In this document: positions 58,669 through 64,000 of the stretch, in pieces
Numbering within the stretch: the stretch's first letter is position 1
How the letters are laid out: every line of letters starts with the position of its first letter
Origin: Brachypterus glaber
Taxonomy: Eukaryota > Arthropoda > Insecta > Coleoptera > Kateretidae
NCBI GenBank assembly: GCA_958510825.1
Contig: OY294047.1
Span: 434,001 to 498,000, forward strand
DNA length: 64,000 nt
Direction: 5' to 3'
Translations under genes and position numbers: made by a program
Notes under the pieces: model-generated
Told to the model about the DNA's origin: nothing
Database searches by the model: none
The model's input: only the letters and a program-made list of their open reading frames with translations

Positions 58669-61600
58669 GTAAGTTGAACAAAATTTTCGATAATGGAAAT
58701 TTAGTTTTTTACAATGAAAGCTGACTTATGTAGCATTATGAAAAGCTAAATTTTCAATTTTAGCTTAAAAATTATATTTTTTACAGACACTTCATGGTTA
58801 AAAAAGAATGTCACTTAGATTTTAAATTATATTATTTTTTGTACAAGTTTACTTAAGTTTTATTTTAAAAATTAGTGCCTGAAACTGAAAAAAAAAATAT
58901 TTTTTTATAAGTTTTTAACCAAAATATTTTTTTTGCAATTTTGGCGAAGGCGCATACACATGACTTCGAAAAAAAACTGAAAAAACAATTTAGTAGCGAC
59001 AACAAAAACAAATTCCGTCTCGAATGAGCGAGAGTACTGTCTCATAAAAAAAAAATTAATCGTTGGTTCTTAAACATTGCTAAAATTGTGATGCCAACCC
59101 TTCCTTTTTAAAATAGTAAACGGGCTAGTAGACTGTCCTGAAGCCCTAGCATTACTAAATTTTTTGATACCCTCCAACAATAGGACCTCTCGTATTTTCT
59201 ACAATACTCCACATAGAACCAATTATGGTAATAATTCTTCTATTAGTAGGATATGCAGGCTTGCTAATATGCTAGACTTGGATTTTTTCACTAATTTGAC
59301 TAATTTTAAAAAGCAACTTAGTTCTCGGGACCTGAATAGGTTAGTTTTAGATATAACTTGTGATTTATATTGTGATATGTATTGATATTTTTTATATTTA
59401 TTATTGTTAAAATGGAATTTCCGTAAATAAACTACTACTACTTCTACAACCCAAAATAAAAATCCCTAAATCTGTCATCAATTTAAATGTGTTTTTTTTT
59501 TAATTTTAGAACAAATAAAAAAAAATAGTATAAAGCACTCGTTTCATAACACGTTTTTAGCGCACGAGTACAAGTTTAGAACACGAGCCGTTTGGACTTT
59601 TTCGAGTTTTCTAAAGTACTAGTGCGCTAAGAACTGATGCTATGAAACTAGTACCTTAATATACTATTGGAGATTTAGCTCAGTGGTCAATGGCATCGAT
59701 ATAGCCTGACACTGATCTAATGATCGTGAGTTCAAACCTCACTCGCGCCGATTGCCTTTTTCAGTTAATTAATAATTGAAATTTGGCGAAGGCGTACTCC
59801 CTAGATATATTGGTTCGAAAGTCAATTAAAGCCGGTGGTTCCCTCTACTACTAGCCCACACAAGTCCTGGACTTAGGGGATGCTTAATTAAGTAGAATAG
59901 TACGAGGTTAAAAACAAACATAAAAACAAACATAAACATTTTGGGACCCCCTTTCCCATCCCGTCATGGAAAAACATTGTAATATTTCTTTTTGTATTTT
60001 TTTTAAACTTTTCTTTTAAATATTGTAATAAAATTATGTCCAAAAACAATTTTTAACATTTTGGAGGACAGAGGGGTGCCATGGAAAAAAGTGGCTAAGG
60101 GTAATTGCCGTTGTTTTTTTATGGGCCGGTTTTATCATTGTTGGGTATTATTTTATGTTTGATATTTTTATATTCGAAAAGTTAACACTCTCAGTATCTA
60201 TTAATATAAATATTAATGAAAAATAGAAAAATAAATGCACTTAAGCAAATTTAGAAACGGTATTTGTTCATTAATTTGCAAATAATTTAATAAAACGAAG
60301 TGGCCCAATTTGTGTTTTAATTATAAGAGCAGTAAAACCCGTTCGTAAGTAACGGTGATATTTTACGTAACATGCCTCATATTTAAGTTAAATGGAAAAA
60401 CACACTAAAAGAAAAATTTTATAAAATCATTTTGCTTCGAAAAAAAAAAATTGAGGGGTGAATCAATATTTATACATGGATTCCCGAGATTTTTTAATGG
60501 CTTGTGAGATTATCGACATATAATTCTGTGATTTATGAGATTTTTGATAAGATTTCTGAGATTTATAAAAAATGTTTGAAATCTTGTCGAAAATTACCGA
60601 GATTTTCAGATTTTTTGTTATAACGTTTTTTCTATTTTTTAAAAGGGTGTTGAACTAGGGACACTAGGTATAGGGTAAACCACTTCCTAAACTATATTCA
60701 GGGACTTCAGAGATTTCTAAAATATTTTCAATTTTTTTCAGGAAGGATAGCATTTGAAAAATTAACAGACTTCGATTATCGAGGGAACACCTACTACACA
60801 GTAAAAAATCTTAGTCTATACGAATGCCAAGGATGGTGTAGGGAGGAGCCTGACTGCCAAGCGGCGGCGTTCAGTTTTGTTTTGAACCCTTTGATACCGG
60901 TTCAAGAAACATTATGCCAACTGCAGGTATGTTATAGTTTAATGTACAGTCATTTCGAAAAAAATAAACAAATAAAAAAAATTAAATAAATAAGAAAAAT
61001 CAGAAATATTTATAAAAAAATAAACTATCTACAAAATTTTTTGTCATGCTCATACTTTGAGCCTCAAAGCGTTATCGAGGCCAAAATTTGTTTCGGATTG
61101 ACTTCACAGATAAAAATCACACAATAAGGTATATAACATTTCACAGAACCTATTGCTATATTTTTAAAATTTACAATATATCATGTATCTTCACTTTACT
61201 TATTATGTAATTTTTAAGTTTTACATAATATATTATGCAATTTTTGGCCCGCTTTATTCACAGAATACATAACATATCGTATATTGCCAACGTTAAGTTA
61301 TGTAATTTTTACAGAATATGTTCTCTAAAATTTTATTTTACACAAAATTTTGCAGAATATGTTCCGTAAAATTTATTTCACATAAAATTTTGCAGAATAT
61401 GTTCCGTAAAATTTATTTCACATAAATTTTTACAGAATATGTTCCTTTACATTTTATTTCACATAACTTATTATGAAATTATACAGAATATGTTCTGGAA
61501 AACTCACATAACTTAACGTTATGTTATATATTCTTACAAATATTTTTATCAGTGTTTGTGGAAATCCGATAAAAAAAGTCAACAAAAATATTATTTTTTT

Positions 61601-62058
61601 CTGTTTCCGCAGGACTTTCCTTGGGGAAAGTAAAACATTCTGTCTCTCTGTCGGTACCTATTCCTGGAAATATTTGTGAACAAGATAGCGTGAGAACTCT
61701 TTGAGCTAAAGTCATCAAATTTTTCGCTTGAGATTTTTTTGCTATAAATTGAAACAGTGTAAATAGCTAAAAAAAGTAAAAATAATTGCTATAATTTTTT
61801 GTTTTTTTTTTCTTGAAAATAATTTTTTAAATCGATTTATATTAATTGCAGAATGAAACTTCAGCAAACAATCCCTCAGCGACTCCGCAGAGATCAGTCA
61901 ACATGTACTACATGACCAAAATGCAACTAAGGTCGGAAAACGTATGCTTACGGCCCTGGGCGTTTGAGAGAGTACCCAACAAGATGATAAGAGGTCTCGA
62001 CAACGCTCTTATCTACACTTCGACCAAAGAGGCTTGTTTGGCTGCCTGTCTGAATGAG
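58608..62058 (+). CDS. PAN/Apple-domain secreted or membrane protein, 5' part (three exons, gene runs off window)
   Basis: Three coding exons join in frame: 58608-58668, 60742-60926 and 61852-62058 (introns of 2073 and 925 bp, all GT-AG). The 151 residues visible start with a signal peptide (1-20), followed by a first PAN-like module with cysteines at 49, 53, 59 and 79. A linker leads into a second module that starts near Cys114 and has Cys144 and Cys148. The second module carries a block around RPWAFERVPNK and STKEACLAACLNE. Such tandem PAN modules after a signal peptide are typical of insect PAN-plus-ZP apical matrix proteins (nyobe, neyo, morpheyus, trynity), which shape cuticle at the apical membrane. 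That assignment is inference: the ZP domain, membrane segment and stop would lie beyond 64000. Secreted PAN domain: fairly sure. Exact orthologue: not. Confidence 0.8.
58920..59060 (+). repeat. Headless repeat with TTTGGCGAAGGCG core
   Basis: GCAATTTTGGCGAAGGCG followed by a TCTCGAATGAGCGAGAGTAC ... TCTCATAAAA block that also follows the core at 42590-42640. Confidence 0.55.
59100..59455 (+). pseudogene. 5'-truncated LINE end: C-terminal part of ORF2, in PAN-gene intron 1
   Basis: One open frame from about 59110 to the TGA at 59383-59385: KIVNGLVDCPEALALLNFLI, PSNNRTSRIFYNTPHRTNYG, NNSSISRICRLANMLDLDFF. The pattern P-x2-R-x(2-6)-F-x3-PHRTNYGxNSxISRxCRxxN is the region just before the stop in CR1/jockey-like reverse transcriptases. 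It is followed by AAATAAACTACTACTACTTC, a short tail of CTA repeats. The uninterrupted frame suggests moderate age; same sense as the host gene. Confidence 0.78.
59529..59664 (-). mobile_element. Small palindromic MITE (GTACTAGTTT family), copy 2, in PAN-gene intron 1
   Basis: Reverse-orientation relative of 2472-2585: begins TATAAAGCACTCGTTTCATA and ends CTAGTACCTTAATATA, with shared inner blocks (ACACGTTTTTAGCGCACGAG). A SINE starts four bases after its right end. Confidence 0.6.
59668..59936 (+). mobile_element. tRNA-derived SINE, copy 3, in PAN-gene intron 1
   Basis: Best preserved head: TTTAGCTCAGTGG fits the A box and GAGTTCAAACCTCAC the B box. Body as in the other two copies, tail of AAACATA units. 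Confidence 0.87.
60540..60650 (+). repeat. Dispersed repeat with GAAATCTTGTCGAAAAT, copy in PAN intron 1
   Basis: AGATTTCTGAGATTTATAAA, TTGAAATCTTGTCGAAAATT and TATTTTTTAAAAGGG correspond to 16676-16765. Confidence 0.5.
60742..60926 (+). CDS. PAN-domain gene, second coding exon (first PAN/Apple module)
   Basis: The acceptor TTTTTTTCAG ends at 60741 and the donor GTATGT starts at 60927. The 185 bp complete the split glycine codon and leave phase 0. The exon encodes residues 21-82, with the pattern Y-E-C-x3-C-x5-C and a fourth Cys at residue 79. This is the helix-plus-strand cysteine arrangement of PAN/Apple folds. Codon use is clearly less AT-rich than the surrounding intron, which supports selection on protein. 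Confidence 0.82.
61105..61554 (-). mobile_element. TA-type MITE (CACTGATAAAAAT family), expanded copy in PAN-gene intron 2
   Basis: Begins CACAGATAAAAATCACACAA, ends AATATTTTTATCAGTG; matches 21677-21994 in reverse. It is longer because of about five tandem 40-bp units containing CAGAATATGTTC (roughly 61300-61500). Two of them, 61341-61380 and 61381-61420, are almost identical. Confidence 0.72.
61852..62058 (+). CDS. PAN-domain gene, third coding exon (linker and start of second PAN module)
   Basis: The acceptor TTAATTGCAG ends at 61851 and the donor GTAAGT starts at 62059. The 207 bp give 69 codons in phase 0 at both ends. The linker (NETSANNPSATPQRSVNMYY) contains an NET sequon and leads to a second module with Cys114, an RPWAFERVP block and Cys144/Cys148. 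The open frame starting at the ATG after the acceptor reads a few codons into the intron, but the donor fits GT-AG well. The next exon is not visible before 64000. Confidence 0.82.
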
Positions 62059-62089
62059 GTAAGTCAAAATATTAGACTCTATAAAATGA

Positions 62090-62318
62090 AATATTTATCC
62101 AATACATACAGATAATGAGACAATTACCAGCTTTATTTTAAATAAATAAACTCAATAATAACCCCTGCGTGGCTTTTACTTTATTGAGTGGATAATTATT
62201 TATTTTACCCACTCAACTGTCACTTGTCAAATTAACCTGCTTGGCTAACGCCTCGCAGGTTAATTTTCTCATGGGCAATATCTTACTTTACCCACTAGTA
62301 CCATAAATAACTATTATA
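62090..62318 (-). mobile_element. Foldback element, copy 4, internally deleted, in PAN-gene intron 3
   Basis: Reverse orientation. About 130 bp, comprising the second hairpin arm and the adjacent AT-rich block, are missing, with the junction at TTGTCAAATTAACCTGC. It starts about 30 bp after the exon-3 donor. Confidence 0.75.
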
Positions 62319-62320
62319 AA

Positions 62321-62425
62321 GTCCTGACACCGACAAAGAAAACTATCTAATTTAAAATACTAGGCGCTTTTTTCCGCTGTTGCCATACCTCACATGAGCG
62401 ACGTTGCCGATATACATTAAAAGTC
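62321..62425 (+). repeat. Dispersed repeat (GCGCTTTTTTCCGCTGTTGC), copy 2, PAN intron 3
   Basis: CCTGACACCGACAAAGAAAA ... CGACGTTGCCGATATACATT; begins two bases after foldback copy 4 ends. Confidence 0.65.
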
Positions 62426-62854
62426 CCTAAAGTGTGAGAATAAAATACTCCAAATAGTTATGTAATGCAAGGTTTTGACATTAGATGTCACAATTAAATG
62501 ACCTCACATTTTCAAAGAAAATGTTTTTTAAATGTTTGTATAAGTTGGAAGAAAATGGTCTCCATTTAATTAAAACTCAATAACAGAATGGAGGAAGAAT
62601 ATTATTAATCCCAACTGGAGAATAACAAAAGGTCTCCAATCTTTTTCTTGGCACAAAAAGTCAGTCTAGTCTAAATTTATTCAATTTTGGTGATATTCAA
62701 GACTGTAGCAAGACCAACTGGACCAATCAAATTCTGAGAAAATAAGTCAGATGTTAAACTGGTTAATTTCTATAAAGGCAGTTTTACACTAGCAATAATT
62801 TTTCCACTGCAACTCTTCAACTGCAACTCTTCATCTAATAGTCATCTTATAAAA

Positions 62855-62934
62855 AACAAGATGATAAGAGCTTGACAAACGCGCTTATCTATGAATCTAC
62901 TAAGAAGGCTTGTTTGGTCGCTTGTTTAAATGAG
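62855..62934 (+). pseudogene. Partial, frame-broken duplicate of the third PAN exon
   Basis: These 80 bp align to the 3' part of exon 3 (61978-62058), from the AACAAGATGATAAGAG block through TGTTTAAATGAG, and keep the 5' splice donor (GTATGC at 62935). Relative to the parent there is a net one-base loss near 62871. Continuing the parental frame from AAC therefore meets TGA, while the downstream frame still reads LTNALIYESTKKACLVACLNE. Several differences are synonymous or conservative. Most likely a relic of a local exon duplication. An alternative exon entered at an AG near 62841 would stay open, so function is not excluded. Confidence 0.6.
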
Positions 62935-64000
62935 GTATGCCAATTAAACAGTGAATACTATCTGTATTGTGCGATTTTATTCCCACAGTGGCTTATACGA
63001 CCAGTAATAATTTGTGTACTCAGAACTCGGAGGGCCTTGTTTATTGGTTACCAGCCGTTTTACCCGTTCTTCCTCCGGCCTAGGGCCTAGGATTATTTTT
63101 CTTGTAATAGCTATTACAAAAAAAACCATAATTAAAAATGAATTAGATTATTAATTTAAAGACTGGTTTAAAGCAGCTCTCTATCCGTACTCACCAAATC
63201 GTTCACTTCTCAAAAAAAAATTCATTGTTTATTATTTTTGATCAGGATTTTATTCTAGGCCTACCAACCTTTTCAGACTCTCAGATCGCTAAAGAGCTCT
63301 CTTATTATGTGATCCACCATGTCGTCCTTTCTCCTAACCCGTGATCATTTAATTTTTATCATCTTTATCTTTATCATTCTCATATTTATAAAACCACATT
63401 TTAAGTCTCAATTTTTCTCCTTCATCTCTGGAAAAAAATATATGTAGGCCCCATTATGAAGAGATATCAAAAAAATACCAAACCAACGAAATTGACAAAC
63501 AAAAATGGATTTTTTAATAAAACTAAGATAACGTGACACCTAAGGGGTATTCTTTTTTACCTCATTGTAGAAATCTCACTCAGATATCTATTTCATGAAT
63601 TCGAGAACGTGTTTGGTTAAAATTGGCAGTTAATTGAGGTAACTCGTGCCAATCATATTTTCTCAATATAAAAGAACGTACCTCTAAAATGACTGGCAAG
63701 TTTGTTTCCTTTTAAAAATTGTCAGGACTAATATTTTTCTATATTAGTGTCCATGTAACAATATTCCAAAATTCAACCATCTACGTTACCGGAATAATAT
63801 TTTAATGTTTAAACTTAATTAATTAATTAATTAATTAATTTATAATGGTCAGCTCAACATTTAGATTACATAAAGAGACAAGTTCTAAAAAGGGAGACAA
63901 AAGTATATTTATTATTATGTTTTAAAATAAAATAATGTATAATTTAGGTATTTATTATCCTTTTTATAATGTTATTTTTACCTAAAATGTGCAATAATTA
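62935..64000. other. Intron sequence of the PAN gene to the window edge
   Basis: No further PAN or ZP exon is visible. Holds only AT-rich sequence and the (TTAA)n run. Confidence 0.5.
63813..63841 (+). repeat. (TTAA)n microsatellite
   Basis: Seven uninterrupted TTAA units. Confidence 0.9.

Noticed and set aside
59668..59760. tRNA-gene-like head with A and B boxes
   Set aside because: Followed by the same non-tRNA body as two other loci and a repetitive tail; the cloverleaf is incomplete. It is a SINE head, not a tRNA gene.

Overview
This window looks like AT-rich, gene-poor nuclear DNA from an insect. The clues are one gene with GT-AG introns and an arthropod-type PAN-domain protein, tRNA-derived SINEs, decayed non-LTR retrotransposons (LINEs) and a dense population of palindromic miniature transposons (MITEs). 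There is no operon-like layout, and almost every open frame above 60 codons is chance AT-rich sequence. Order and species cannot be fixed from the sequence; a beetle or another insect with a large repeat-rich genome would fit, but that is inference.

Only one host gene is supported: the 5' part of a plus-strand gene at 58608-62058. A signal-peptide exon, a first PAN/Apple exon and an exon starting a second PAN module are joined by phase-consistent GT-AG introns. The gene runs off the right end. The sequence resembles the PAN-plus-ZP apical extracellular matrix proteins of insects (the nyobe/neyo/morpheyus/trynity group), but no ZP domain lies inside the window. A decayed copy of the second-PAN exon sits about 0.8 kb downstream of the third exon.

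The rest is transposon sediment. From left to right: foldback and MITE copies at 2.5 and 4.4 kb; a hAT-type MITE at 6 kb; a 5'-truncated LINE (RNase H end) with 14-bp target duplications nested in another repeat at 6.3-7.3 kb; several palindromic families at 8-14 kb; RTE-like LINE scraps at 14.6 and 40.2 kb; a SINE at 15.7 kb; an array of 21-bp TTTCCCAACT repeats at 16 kb; piggyBac-type (TTAA) and mariner-type (TA) MITEs at 19.7, 21.7, 22.3, 34.5, 50.6, 51.3 and 54.5 kb; a near-perfect 445-bp foldback at 29.2 kb; a partly tandem cluster of reverse-transcriptase fragments at 31-32.7 kb; a hAT MITE with perfect 8-bp duplications at 37.5 kb; more MITEs and SINEs up to 57 kb; and a CR1/jockey-like LINE 3' end, a SINE and MITEs packed into the introns of the PAN gene at 58.7-62.4 kb.

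I found no new defence, biosynthetic or regulatory system. The most useful observations are the relic or alternative PAN exon, the RT-fragment cluster, the shared core between the SINE and headless repeats, the large foldbacks, and a CTCF-like motif at 41.6 kb.
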